From: Hyphomicrobium_A sp963726795
GTDB taxonomy: Bacteria > Pseudomonadota > Alphaproteobacteria > Rhizobiales > Hyphomicrobiaceae
Direction: 5' to 3'
Assembly (NCBI GenBank): GCA_963726795.1
Contig: CAVSDD010000008.1
Coordinates: forward strand, 62,001-126,000
Length of the DNA: 64,000 bases
In this document: positions 34,530 through 43,067 of the stretch, in pieces
How positions within the stretch are numbered: the first letter of the stretch is position 1
Layout: each line of letters starts with the position of its first letter
The notes under the pieces: generated by a model
What the model was told of the DNA's origin: nothing
Database searches by the model: none
What the model saw: the letters and a program-made list of their open reading frames with translations, nothing else
Program-made: the position numbers and the translations under genes

Positions 34530-35630
34530 TTGCCTGCCCCGCACAAGAGATTGCGATGCCGCGGCTGGCGATTTTCAGACGGAAAGGCGGTGCCGGTGGC
34601 TTTGGCGGGGGGAGTGGCAGCGGCCAGCAGGAATCTTGTCATCGCGCGAGCCGGCGCTGACAGCCTCCACAGGCGGTGGGCTACAGCGGCTGATCGCAAA
34701 TTCGATGTGCTCGTGTCCGCGTACGACAAACGGGCAATGGCGCCCGATGCGTGCGGTCTGCGCCATGTCTTCATGCCGACCTACAAGATCGCTGGGTGGC
34801 GATGCGTCTTTGAACGCCACCCCGACCTTCTGCAGCGCTACGATCGCATCGCGTTCATCGACGACGACATCGATACGACGGCTGCCGATATCAACAAGTG
34901 CTTCGCTTACGGCGAGGCGTTCGGCCTCTCGATCTGGCAGCCGAGCTTGGCCTGGAGCAGCTATTTCAGCTTCGCGTTCACGTTGCGCAATCCGCTGTTC
35001 AAGCTCCGCTACGTGAACTTCGTCGAGATGATGTGCCCGTTCTTTACAGCCGAGGCGTTGGGCGCTGCGATCCCGCTTTTCTCTCTGGGCCTCGAAACGG
35101 GGGTGGACCTGATCTGGTGCAGTCTCTTGCCCGAAGGCGACAAGCGGTATGCGGTGGTGGACGACATTTCCGTTCGCCATACGCGTCCGGTTGGGTCGAG
35201 GAAGGAGACCAACGGATTCTTTTCCACGACCTACGATGACCAGATCCACAGTTGCTTGCGGGCGTTCAACACGCGTTGGCCGAGCGGCGTGGCCTATGGC
35301 GGCGTGGACCGGCGCAATCGCGAAGTCGGAAATCGGCTGGTCATGGCGGCAAAGGCCGCGGCCATTGCGCCGTCAGTGCTGTGCGGCACTCGTCGAAGCA
35401 GGGTCAAGCCCATCATGGACCACATCCGCCACCAGATATTTCGCAACCCGCTCTACGTTCGCAATGCGCGCGAGCGATTGCAGGAGTTGGCCTCCAGGAA
35501 CGCGCGGATTTTTGTCGCGGCACGCGCTCCCGAAAAGCGCATATCGAAACTTCTGGTCGGCTGCGCGTTCACGCCAGGATCCGGCGAGATCGTGACCCGC
35601 TGCGCCGAGATGGCCGCATTCGCATTTTAA
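34530..35630 (+). CDS. DUF707-family protein (glycosyltransferase-like fold)
   Basis: A 366-residue protein with the DUF707 core: RNLVIARAGADSLHRRW, FDVLVSAYDKR, FMPTYKIAGWRC, the acidic AFIDDDIDTTAADIN and FAYGEAFGLSIWQPSLAW. Later segments FVEMMCPFFTAEAL and GVDLIWCSLLPEGDKRYAVVD complete it. DUF707 has GT-A-like DxD features, but enzymatic activity is not established. The start is uncertain: TTG 34530 is the most upstream, and GTG 34590 or 34614 would begin closer to the conserved region. The last 90 residues are basic and have no clear partner. It is flanked by unrelated genes, and could be recently acquired. Confidence 0.7.
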   Translation: MPAPHKRLRCRGWRFSDGKAVPVALAGGVAAASRNLVIARAGADSLHRRWATAADRKFDVLVSAYDKRAMAPDACGLRHVFMPTYKIAGWRCVFERHPDLLQRYDRIAFIDDDIDTTAADINKCFAYGEAFGLSIWQPSLAWSSYFSFAFTLRNPLFKLRYVNFVEMMCPFFTAEALGAAIPLFSLGLETGVDLIWCSLLPEGDKRYAVVDDISVRHTRPVGSRKETNGFFSTTYDDQIHSCLRAFNTRWPSGVAYGGVDRRNREVGNRLVMAAKAAAIAPSVLCGTRRSRVKPIMDHIRHQIFRNPLYVRNARERLQELASRNARIFVAARAPEKRISKLLVGCAFTPGSGEIVTRCAEMAAFAF

Positions 35631-35666
35631 GTGCTGCTATGCGTTTTTCTCCGGTCCGGGCGCTGC

Positions 35667-35691
35667 GTCCGCGTAGCGGGTTAACGCGGAC
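35667..35691 (+). terminator. hairpin after the DUF707 gene
   Basis: Perfect 8-bp stem GTCCGCGT (35667-35674) and ACGCGGAC (35684-35691), loop of nine bases, about 35 bp after the stop. No T-run follows, so termination would be weak. Confidence 0.4.
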
Positions 35692-35897
35692 CCGTGCAAT
35701 TGCTAGGGCCGAGTTAGCCCTATGTTGCCACAGATGATTTAAGGTCGCAGCCTCTCACCACAATGGAGCCGCAAACCGGCGACACCAACGCGCCTGCCTC
35801 AGTGGGAGTCCCTCCGCGCATCCGCACAGCGAGCGCAGGAAACGAGGCAAACGCAAAACGTCAGGTGAGGCCGGCTCTGAAAGGTGCCGAGAAATTC

Positions 35898-36771
35898 ATG
35901 CGCAACACTCCTCCCACGCACAACTCGCGGCGCGCGTTCCTGAAGGGCTCGTGCTGCATGGTCGGCGGGCTCCTTTGCCTGGGGCATGGCGTACGCACGG
36001 CGTCGGGCAAGGCCGTCGACATGACGACGAAGGCGGCGCTCGGTCCTGCCGGCGCGACGCCGCTCGACCCCGCATCGGCTGCGCTGGCCGTCAGGATCAA
36101 GGCCATCTCGAACATCTTTGAGGTCGGTGGGCCGCTGCCCGACTATCGCTACGTCGAGAACCTCGGCGATGGGCGCGGATATACTGTCACCAACTACGGG
36201 TTTTGCACCAGCACGGGCGAGGTCTCCGAGCTGATCAAGCTCTATATGGACGTCGTGCCCAATACCCCGCTCAAGCACTATCTCGCGCTGATGCCGCCCG
36301 CGGTCGATACGGAAGGCACGCCTGAGCGCTTCCCGGCCGACTGGCGCCGCGAGGTCGATGCAGGGCGTTTGGCGGCGGTGTGCGACGAGGAAGCCGATCG
36401 GATGTTCTACCGGCCGGCGATGAAAGCCGCGACGGCTGCCGGTGTCCACAGCCCCATTGGGCGGCTGGTGTTCTACGATACGCTGATCCAGCACGGGAGC
36501 GGCGATGATCCAGAACTCGTTCTCGGCGATCTTCACCGCCGCGATGAAGCGCGTGAGCGACAGCGGCCCGGTGCAGGAAGCCGATCTCCTGCGCGCGTTC
36601 CTGGCGATCCGCCGCTCAGTCCTGCTCAACCCATCCGAATCCGGAACCCGGCACGAATGGCAGCAGTCGGTGACGCGCGTCGACGCCCTGCTGAACCTGC
36701 TCAACACCAACCCCGATCTGGTGGCGCCGGTCACGGTCTTGAGCAGCGACGTGCACGTCATCGTCGGCTAG
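35898..36771 (+). CDS. Tat-exported GH46-type chitosanase, frameshifted
   Basis: The N-terminus carries a Tat signal (SRRAFLKGSCCMVGGLLCLG). The middle has the GH46 pattern YRYVENLGDGRGYTVTNYGF with the proposed catalytic Glu and Asp region, then STGEVSELIKLY and LVFYDTLIQHGSG. After GDD the frame breaks, and the continuation SFSAIFTAAMKRVSDSG and VRALAIRRSVLL-like helical segment lies in the next frame until TAG 36769. Removing one C at 36510-36511 joins them into a 290-residue protein. GH46 enzymes hydrolyse chitosan. Frame error or recent loss is undecided. The ATG 35898 start is chosen because the Tat motif begins ten residues later. Confidence 0.72.
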
Positions 36772-36844
36772 ATAGCGACTTCGAGAGATCCGCCGCGCCT
36801 CGTCCTTCGTTCAGTTAGAGACGAGCGGAAGAGCGAGAGATCAC

Positions 36845-37780
36845 TTGAGGCCGATTTTGCTGACAGCGGTGGTGGCGATCGTCGGTTTGGCCGTTGTGGT
36901 GGGCCTGTGGCTGTGGACGCCGGACAGACCACGAGCGGAGCTCGAAGCCAAATATCTGCGGTCCCCGGCTGACTATGTGGACGCCGCCGGCGTGCGCCTG
37001 CACGTGCGCGACAGCGGCCCGAAGGACGCCCCGGCTATCATCCTGCTGCACGGGTTCGGAGCGAGCCTGCACACCTGGGAGCCGTGGGCGCAGAAGCTGG
37101 CGGAAAAATACCGCGTCGTGCGCTACGACCTGCCGGGCTTCGCTTTGACCGGCGCCGACCCGACCGGCGACTACTCGGAAGCGCGCAGCATGCAGGTGCT
37201 GGCGGCGCTCATGGACAAGCTTGGGATCGCGAAAGCAATCCTGATCGGCAACTCGATCGGCGGCAGGCTCGCGTGGAACTTCGCCGCGCAGTATCCGGCC
37301 CGCGTCGACAAGCTGGTGCTGATCTCGCCCGACGGCTTTGCAAGCCCCGGCTACGACTACGGCAGGCATCCCGACGTGCCGGCACTCGCCAAGCTGATGC
37401 GCTACGTGCTGCCGAAGGCAATGCTGCGCATGAACCTTGCTCCGGCCTATGCCGATCCGGCGCACCTGACCGACGCAACCGTGACCCGCTACTACGATCT
37501 GCTACTCGCGCCGGGCGCGCGGGGGGCGATGCTGGATCGCATGGGGCAGACGATGCTGGAGCCGCCCGAGCCGCTGCTTCGTCGCGTCACGGCACCGACA
37601 CTGCTGCTGTGGGGCGCCAAGGACGCGCTGATCCCGATCGCGAATGCCGCCGATTATTTGAAGGCCATGCCCGACGCGACGCTCGTGACGCTGCCCGACT
37701 TGGGCCACGTCCCGCATGAGGAAATGCCGGAGGTGTCCCTGGCGCCCGTGCTGGAGTTCATCACCGGGCGCTCTCCTTAG
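36845..37780 (+). CDS. Alpha/beta hydrolase, membrane-anchored
   Basis: A 311-residue alpha/beta hydrolase with an N-terminal hydrophobic anchor or signal (ILLTAVVAIVGLAVVVGLWLW). The oxyanion region is LLHGFGASLHTWEPW, the nucleophile elbow GNSIGGRLAW, with a catalytic Asp in LLWGAKDALIPI and His in LPDLGHVPHEE. This is the set for an esterase/epoxide-hydrolase/haloperoxidase-like enzyme. The substrate is unknown. TTG 36845 is the start, with GAGAGATCAC before it. It ends 9 bp before the convergent gene. Confidence 0.82.
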   Translation: MRPILLTAVVAIVGLAVVVGLWLWTPDRPRAELEAKYLRSPADYVDAAGVRLHVRDSGPKDAPAIILLHGFGASLHTWEPWAQKLAEKYRVVRYDLPGFALTGADPTGDYSEARSMQVLAALMDKLGIAKAILIGNSIGGRLAWNFAAQYPARVDKLVLISPDGFASPGYDYGRHPDVPALAKLMRYVLPKAMLRMNLAPAYADPAHLTDATVTRYYDLLLAPGARGAMLDRMGQTMLEPPEPLLRRVTAPTLLLWGAKDALIPIANAADYLKAMPDATLVTLPDLGHVPHEEMPEVSLAPVLEFITGRSP

Positions 37781-37788
37781 CTTCGCGA

Positions 37789-38904
37789 TTATTCCGGCGG
37801 AGGTTGAGCGCCGCCCGCCTTGATCTCGTTGAACTTGGCGAGTGCGCGCTCGAACTTCTCGTCGAACAACCACATGGCGTCGAGAATTTCGCGGAAGTTG
37901 GCCGAGGTCCGCGCGCGGTCCGCCTTCCCGAACGTGAACACGGAGTTGTTGCGCAGGTAGCCCATGATCTTCGCATCGGAGATCTTGTAGCTCTCGAGAT
38001 CGCCCGACTTCAGGGCGGCGCGCGTCGGGGCGGGGATGATCTGGATCAGCTCAAACAGCTTCATCTGATCGATCGGATCGGGCAGCGTCTGCACGATCTC
38101 GGGGATCTGCGGGAAGAGCTCGGCGTGCGCGTTCATCAGCGCGTTGCGCACGGCAGTCCAGTGATTGTAGCGCTGGTCGCCCTTGCCGACGCGGGCTTCT
38201 TCCTTGTCGTCGCGCGCAGCGACCGCCGGATCGACCTGCGCGACCGAGCGCTTGATCGCCGCCCACTTCCTCTGCCCGCCCTGGTCCTCGGAGACGCCCG
38301 TCTGCAAGCTGCCCTTGTAGGTGTTGGAGCGCGCGTTGCCGATGTTCTGGTTGCCGTTGGTCTCGGCGAAGAAGATGCCAAGGCTGATGCGGCCAGCGGC
38401 TTCCGCGGTCGGCTCATCGAGGCCCTTGGCGCGCGCGATCGCCGTCGCGATGTCGACGACATCCTTGAACGGCGTCGCCGAATTCTGCGCATTGGCGGGC
38501 GGGGCCTGCATGACGCGGAACAGCGCGACGTACTCGTCGATCAGCGGCTCGTTGGCGACATCGAAGTAGGCGGGCGGGATCTTGAACTTGTTCGGCGGGC
38601 CAATTTTTGCGGGGATCGCGTCGGTGAGGTCCTTGTAGGAGCTCATCATGGCGAGGCGCGCGAGATAGAGCGCCTGGCCCGGCAGGTTCGGTAGGGGTTT
38701 GCGCGCATCGATTTGCGCGCGCCGCTGCGCGAGCACGGCCTTGAAATCGGCAGCGGCCTTATCGTAGACGGCGAGCGCGTCCGCCTGCGACTTGGTCAAT
38801 GCCGGCTCGGCGCGCGCCATTTCAACAAGTCGCAGGTCCCCGACCATGAATGACGCAAGCGTCACCACAACGGCGAGCGTCAACGCGCGGGTCGATGATC
38901 TCAT
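37789..38904 (-). CDS. Exported protein of unknown function
   Basis: A 371-residue protein with an N-terminal signal (LTLAVVVTLASFMVGDL, then ARAEPA). It has a conserved-looking glycine/asparagine-rich core (GIFFAETNGNQNIGNARSN, then TYKGSLQTG), followed by a helical half. The Glu in FFAETNGNQNIGN sits where a lysozyme-like catalytic Glu might be, which is only a suggestion. No family is recognised. It is convergent with the hydrolase and lies upstream-adjacent to the DJ-1/YHS cluster, on the same strand with a 29-bp gap to the end of the previous gene. Confidence 0.6.
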   Translation of the reverse strand: MRSSTRALTLAVVVTLASFMVGDLRLVEMARAEPALTKSQADALAVYDKAAADFKAVLAQRRAQIDARKPLPNLPGQALYLARLAMMSSYKDLTDAIPAKIGPPNKFKIPPAYFDVANEPLIDEYVALFRVMQAPPANAQNSATPFKDVVDIATAIARAKGLDEPTAEAAGRISLGIFFAETNGNQNIGNARSNTYKGSLQTGVSEDQGGQRKWAAIKRSVAQVDPAVAARDDKEEARVGKGDQRYNHWTAVRNALMNAHAELFPQIPEIVQTLPDPIDQMKLFELIQIIPAPTRAALKSGDLESYKISDAKIMGYLRNNSVFTFGKADRARTSANFREILDAMWLFDEKFERALAKFNEIKAGGAQPPPE

Positions 38905-38933
38905 GCGTGCTCAAATCTCATGAATGCGCTCCC

Positions 38934-39605
38934 TCAGGCATACTCGATATCGCCGCGATAGATCTCATAGGCTGCAGCATATTCCATGACGCGGGCGACG
39001 TCGGAGATGAACGCCTCGTCGTAACCGGCGCGGCGCAACAGGTGGAACCCCATTTCCATTCCGGATGCAATGCCCCCGGCCGTGACGATGCGTCCCGCGT
39101 CAACCACGCGCGCGCGGCTGATGCGGCAGGCAGGCGCGATTTCGGCGAGGCGGTCGATCGGCACCTTGCCGAAGTTCGACGCTTCCAGCCGGTCGGGCTC
39201 CTTGCGGTTGGTCGCGGCCTTGCCGTCCAACAGCCCCATCGCGCCGTAGATCCATGACCCCGTGCACACGCTGGTCAATAGCGTCGCCTCGGGCAGCGCG
39301 CGGATGTACTCGTGCAGCCGCCCGTTGCGGGTTTCCTGGCGCGTGCCAAAGCCGCCCGGAATGAGAAATGCGTTCATCGCCGGGCGATCGTTGAAGGAAT
39401 AATTCGGCACCACCGTGAAGCCCGCCTGCGCCTGCACGGGGCGCATCGCATCCGAAACGAGGAACACGTCGAGTTCGGGATCCAGGCGCCGCGCGACGGA
39501 GAACACGCCGTGCGGCGCGGCGAAATCGATAATCTCGGCGTCCTTGAACACATAGATGCCGAGGCGGAAGCCGGCGACCTTCGGATAGTTGCGGGCTGCG
39601 CTCAT
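38934..39605 (-). CDS. DJ-1/PfpI family protein
   Basis: A 223-residue DJ-1/PfpI superfamily (class I glutamine amidotransferase-like) protein. The nucleophile elbow is LLTSVCTGSWIYGAMGLLDG (Cys), preceded by FLIPGGFGTRQE, which carries the usual acidic/glycine turn. The closest functional families are isonitrile hydratase and GlxA-like amidotransferase domains, but with no AraC domain. Substrate unknown. The start ATG 39605 overlaps the flavin gene stop by four bases. It is the last gene of the LysR-divergent operon. Confidence 0.82.
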   Translation of the reverse strand: MSAARNYPKVAGFRLGIYVFKDAEIIDFAAPHGVFSVARRLDPELDVFLVSDAMRPVQAQAGFTVVPNYSFNDRPAMNAFLIPGGFGTRQETRNGRLHEYIRALPEATLLTSVCTGSWIYGAMGLLDGKAATNRKEPDRLEASNFGKVPIDRLAEIAPACRISRARVVDAGRIVTAGGIASGMEMGFHLLRRAGYDEAFISDVARVMEYAAAYEIYRGDIEYA

Positions 39606-40243
39606 TGACCGTGTCCTTCGTTTGGCTCAGGCGCGGGCTCGATATTTTGCCCGCGCAGCGATGCGTTCTCGCGTTCCAGAGTTTCTACGCGCGATTGCAG
39701 GGCATTGAACGATTTTGCCACGTCCTCGGCATACAGCATCTGGGGAATGTGCTGCGGGCAATTTGCGTCCCACGCCTTGACGCGAAAGACGATCGCCTGC
39801 AGCACGCGCGCGTCATAATCCACCGAGAGTCGCGCGTTCAACTCCGCGTCGCCCTGCACCACGCTTGCCTCGCCCCAGATCTTCACGCGCTGCCGGTGCT
39901 CGTAGTCCATGATGAAGATGCATGCACGGTGGTTCTCGCTGAGGTTGCCCGACGTGATGTACTGCTTGTTGCCGGAGAAATCGGCGAACGCCAGGGTGTG
40001 CTCATCCAGCACACGCAAGAAACCTTTGGGGCCTCCGCGGTGCTGCATGTAGGGCTGGCCGTCCTTGCTGGCGGTTGCGAGGAAGAAGCTCCGCGTCGCG
40101 CCGATGAAGCCAGCGAGCTCATCGGTCACGACCGTAGGCCAGCCGCCTTTGGCTTCCATCCGCGCATAGCCGGCGCGCGAGCCGCGCTTGCTCTGCTCGG
40201 CTTTGACCGCCGGAGTGAACGCAATGTCGGATGATACCGTCAT
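39602..40243 (-). CDS. Pyridoxamine 5'-phosphate oxidase-like flavin-binding protein
   Basis: A 213-residue FMN-binding split-barrel protein. Family segments are FFLATASKDGQPYMQHRGGP, LAFADFSGNKQYITSGNL and ACIFIMDYEHRQRVKIWGEA. These proteins bind FMN or F420 and reduce diverse substrates. The C-terminal ETLERENASL region may form a coiled coil. It lies between the DJ-1 gene (ATGA overlap) and the YHS gene, so all three are one operon. Confidence 0.85.
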   Translation of the reverse strand: MTVSSDIAFTPAVKAEQSKRGSRAGYARMEAKGGWPTVVTDELAGFIGATRSFFLATASKDGQPYMQHRGGPKGFLRVLDEHTLAFADFSGNKQYITSGNLSENHRACIFIMDYEHRQRVKIWGEASVVQGDAELNARLSVDYDARVLQAIVFRVKAWDANCPQHIPQMLYAEDVAKSFNALQSRVETLERENASLRGQNIEPAPEPNEGHGQ

Positions 40244-40270
40244 GACTGCACCCTTAAATTTTGACCGCGG

Positions 40271-40720
40271 TTAGAGCAGCTCGATCGCCGTCCCGTGGAT
40301 CTTCTCCCAGTTGGCCTCGGCGCTTGCGATGTTGCCGGGAACGTCCTTGCTCCACTCGACCGCGATGTCGCGGTTGAGATTGAGATAGAGCCGGTCGTTG
40401 ACGATCTTCCAGACCTGCGGATCGCCATCGAGCTTCTTGCCGAGCTTGACGCCGAAGGCGCAGAAGCCGCCGAACGCCGGGGTGAACCGTTCGCTGTCGG
40501 CGAGGAAGGTTTCCAAGCTGGCCTGACTGGCGAAGCGGTAGGCAGCGCCGCGATAGGCAACCGCAAACTTGTCGGAGCCGGGTGTGGCAACGCCGGAATT
40601 GAAATAGGCGACGACGTCGTATCCGTGCACGGCGCGGCCGGCGCCGACGAGCGTGCCGCCGCGAGATACGTTGACCTCGTCCAGTGCAGGCTGCGCAGGG
40701 CGCTTTGCGAAATTGAGCAT
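40271..40720 (-). CDS. YHS domain-containing protein
   Basis: A 149-residue protein with a YHS-like domain (AVHGYDVVAYFNSG, then VAYRGAAYRFASQASLETFL). YHS domains are small metal-binding or redox-associated modules. It lacks a signal peptide. It is the first gene of a three-gene operon and starts 115 bp from the divergent LysR gene, with a LysR-type box between. Role unknown. Confidence 0.75.
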   Translation of the reverse strand: MLNFAKRPAQPALDEVNVSRGGTLVGAGRAVHGYDVVAYFNSGVATPGSDKFAVAYRGAAYRFASQASLETFLADSERFTPAFGGFCAFGVKLGKKLDGDPQVWKIVNDRLYLNLNRDIAVEWSKDVPGNIASAEANWEKIHGTAIELL

Positions 40721-40776
40721 GTCGATCTCCTTGGGTTGGGGGCGAAAGGCAGACGGCGATTAGATGGCACCTTTCG

Positions 40777-40793
40777 CGTATCGATAGTATACG
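40777..40793. promoter_or_regulatory. LysR-type box in the YHS/LysR intergenic region
   Basis: CGTAT-N7-ATACG, a perfect 17-base dyad containing T-N11-A, the LysR-family binding pattern. It lies 57 bp upstream of the YHS start and 42 bp upstream of the LysR start, the usual place for a site controlling both. Confidence 0.6.
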
Positions 40794-40834
40794 CTACGTA
40801 TGGAAGTTATTATTGCTGAAAATGGGAGAGCGGG

Positions 40835-41764
40835 ATGGACCGGCTGGCCGCCATGCGGCTGTTCACCGTGGTTGCCGATGAGGGCAGCCTGTCGGCGGCG
40901 GGGCGGCGGCTCGGTATCCCGCTCGCGAGCGTCAGCCGCAATCTTGCGGCCCTGGAGCAGGATCTTGGCGTGCGGCTCATCACGCGCACGACGCGGCATT
41001 TGTCGCTGACCAAGGCCGGGCTGGATTATCGCGAGACGGTGACGCGCATGCTGGAGGAGCTTTCCGCGGCGGAGGCGCGGCTAGCGGGGGAGCAGAGCGA
41101 GCCGCGCGGCGAGCTTGCCGTGACGGCGCCGGTCGCGTTCGGGCGCCTGCACGTCCTGCCGATCGTTTCGGATTTTCTCAAGCGGCACGCGCAGGTGAAC
41201 GTGCGGCTGCTGCTGCTCGATCGCCCGGTCGACCTCATCGATGAAGGGTTGGACATCGCCGTCCGCATCGGCGTGCTGCCGGATTCCTCGCTGATCGGCC
41301 TGCGCGTCGGCACCGTGCGTAACGTCATCTGCGCGAGCCCCGCGTATTTGAAGGCGCACGGCACCCCGCGCAGCCCCGACGACCTGAGCACGCACGACTG
41401 CATTACGTTCTCGGCGTTGCAGTTGGCCGATCGCTGGGTGCTGTCGGAGGGCGCCAAGCAAAAACGGGTGCGTGTGCGCTCGCGACTGCAGGTCAACACC
41501 GCCGAGGCCGCCGTCGATGCCGCGATCGCGGGGCTCGGCATCACGCGCGTGCTGTCCTACCAGGCCGCCGCGGCACTTGCCGACGGATCGCTGCGCGCGG
41601 TGCTGGCGGGGAGTGACGATCACGAATCACCGGTCACCCTGCTGCACCGCGAGGAGCGCCTCGCGCTCGCGAAAGTGCGCACGTTCACCGAATTTGCCGC
41701 CGATGCCCTGCGCAAGCGCATGTCCGCGCTCAAGGCGCAAAGCTCAAAGCGACCGCAAAAATGA
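40835..41764 (+). CDS. LysR-family transcriptional regulator
   Basis: A 309-residue LTTR. The N-terminal HTH reads MDRLAAMRLFTVVADEGSLSAAGRRLGIPLASVSRNLAALE, followed by an effector-binding domain (GELAVTAPVAFGRLHVLPIVSDFL, LLDRPVDLIDEGLDIAVRIGVL). It resembles LTTRs that control their divergent neighbour. The target is probably the YHS/flavin/DJ-1 operon. The RND genes downstream (127 bp) could also be affected. The inducer cannot be inferred. Confidence 0.9.
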   Translation: MDRLAAMRLFTVVADEGSLSAAGRRLGIPLASVSRNLAALEQDLGVRLITRTTRHLSLTKAGLDYRETVTRMLEELSAAEARLAGEQSEPRGELAVTAPVAFGRLHVLPIVSDFLKRHAQVNVRLLLLDRPVDLIDEGLDIAVRIGVLPDSSLIGLRVGTVRNVICASPAYLKAHGTPRSPDDLSTHDCITFSALQLADRWVLSEGAKQKRVRVRSRLQVNTAEAAVDAAIAGLGITRVLSYQAAAALADGSLRAVLAGSDDHESPVTLLHREERLALAKVRTFTEFAADALRKRMSALKAQSSKRPQK

Positions 41765-41891
41765 GCGCGATTTCGGCTTCGGGGGCCAAGCCGCGCCGGT
41801 CGGAAGGGAATTAGTTAGCAGTCTGACGTAGCGTTCAGGCGAGCGCGTGCGCGCTTGCGTATGCACCTTGAGGGCCGAGCGCGGGCGGACC

Positions 41892-43067
41892 ATGGGCGAT
41901 ACCGGACAAAGACTTTGCATCGGCTCGAGCTTGCTCGCGCTTCTCGTGCCGCTGTTGGCGCTTTGCGGTTGCGGGGAGCGCAACAAGTATCAGCCGCCGC
42001 CGCCGGCCCAAGTCTCCGTCGCTAAGCCCGAGCAACGCAAGGTGACGCTGTACATGGAGGTGACCGGCTCGACCGCGCCGCTCAACCGCGTCGATCTCGT
42101 CGCCCGCGTGCAGGGCTTCCTCGACACGGTCGGCTACAAGGACGGAGCCGCGGTCAAGAAGGGCGATCTGCTGTTCCAGATCGACCAGGAGGATTACAAG
42201 ATCGCGCTGCAGATCGCCGAGGCTGCCGTCGTGCAGCAGCAGGCGCTGCTTCTGCAGGCGGACTCAGACTTGAAGCGCAAGCAGGAGCTGGTGAAGACCT
42301 CGGCTGTCTCCGTCGCCAACGTGGACGACTCGCGTGCCAAGCGCGATTCAACGCAAGCCGCGCTCGCGCAAGCCCAAGGCCAGGTCGAGCAGGCCAAGCG
42401 CAACCTCGCCTACACCACGATCGTCGCGCCTTTCGACGGCACCGTGTCGGCGCGCCTCGTCGATCCTGGCGCGATGGTCGGCTCCGGCAGCCCGACCAAG
42501 CTCGCCACGATCGTGCAGCTCATTCCGATCTACGTGAAGTTCAACGTCGACGAGCAGCAGGTGCTCTCGGTGCGCGAGCGCATGCGCGAAAAGGGCGTCA
42601 CCTTGAAGGATCTGGGCCCGATCCCGGTCGACATCGGCCTGCAGACGGAAACGGGATATCCGCACACCGGCACGCTCGACTACGTGGCGCCGGAAATCGA
42701 TTCCTCCACCGGCACGCTCGCGGCGCGCGCCCTCTTCGACAACAAGGACGGCGTGCTCGAGCCGGGGCTGTTCGTGCGCGTGCGCATCCCCAAGCAGGTC
42801 GACGTTGAATCGCTGCTGGTTCCCGACATCGCGCTCGGCAACAACCAGGAAGGCCGCTACCTGCTCGTCGTCGACGAAAAGAACGTGGTGCAGCAGCGGC
42901 AGGTCGAGGTCGGTCAACAGGTCGACGGGGGCTTGCGGATCATCACCAGCGGGCTCAAGCCCGACGACCGCGTGGTCATCGGCGGCGTGATGCGCGCCCT
43001 TCCCGGCAACACGGTGGTGCCGGTCACCGCGTCGGCGGCGGTGGCGCCGGCCAAGGGCGGCAAATGA
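41892..43067 (+). CDS. RND efflux periplasmic adaptor (membrane fusion protein)
   Basis: HlyD/AcrA-type adaptor of 391 residues, linking the RND pump to an outer-membrane channel. A lipobox-like LLALCGC lies at the end of the signal. The lipoyl half-domains are VARVQGFLDTVGYKDGAAVKKGDLLFQID and VAPFDGTVSARLVDPG, separated by the coiled-coil hairpin. ATG 41892 is chosen because upstream translation (to 41847) is arginine-rich and lacks a ribosome-binding site. It overlaps the pump gene by four bases. No outer-membrane channel gene is present here. Confidence 0.92.
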   Translation: MGDTGQRLCIGSSLLALLVPLLALCGCGERNKYQPPPPAQVSVAKPEQRKVTLYMEVTGSTAPLNRVDLVARVQGFLDTVGYKDGAAVKKGDLLFQIDQEDYKIALQIAEAAVVQQQALLLQADSDLKRKQELVKTSAVSVANVDDSRAKRDSTQAALAQAQGQVEQAKRNLAYTTIVAPFDGTVSARLVDPGAMVGSGSPTKLATIVQLIPIYVKFNVDEQQVLSVRERMREKGVTLKDLGPIPVDIGLQTETGYPHTGTLDYVAPEIDSSTGTLAARALFDNKDGVLEPGLFVRVRIPKQVDVESLLVPDIALGNNQEGRYLLVVDEKNVVQQRQVEVGQQVDGGLRIITSGLKPDDRVVIGGVMRALPGNTVVPVTASAAVAPAKGGK

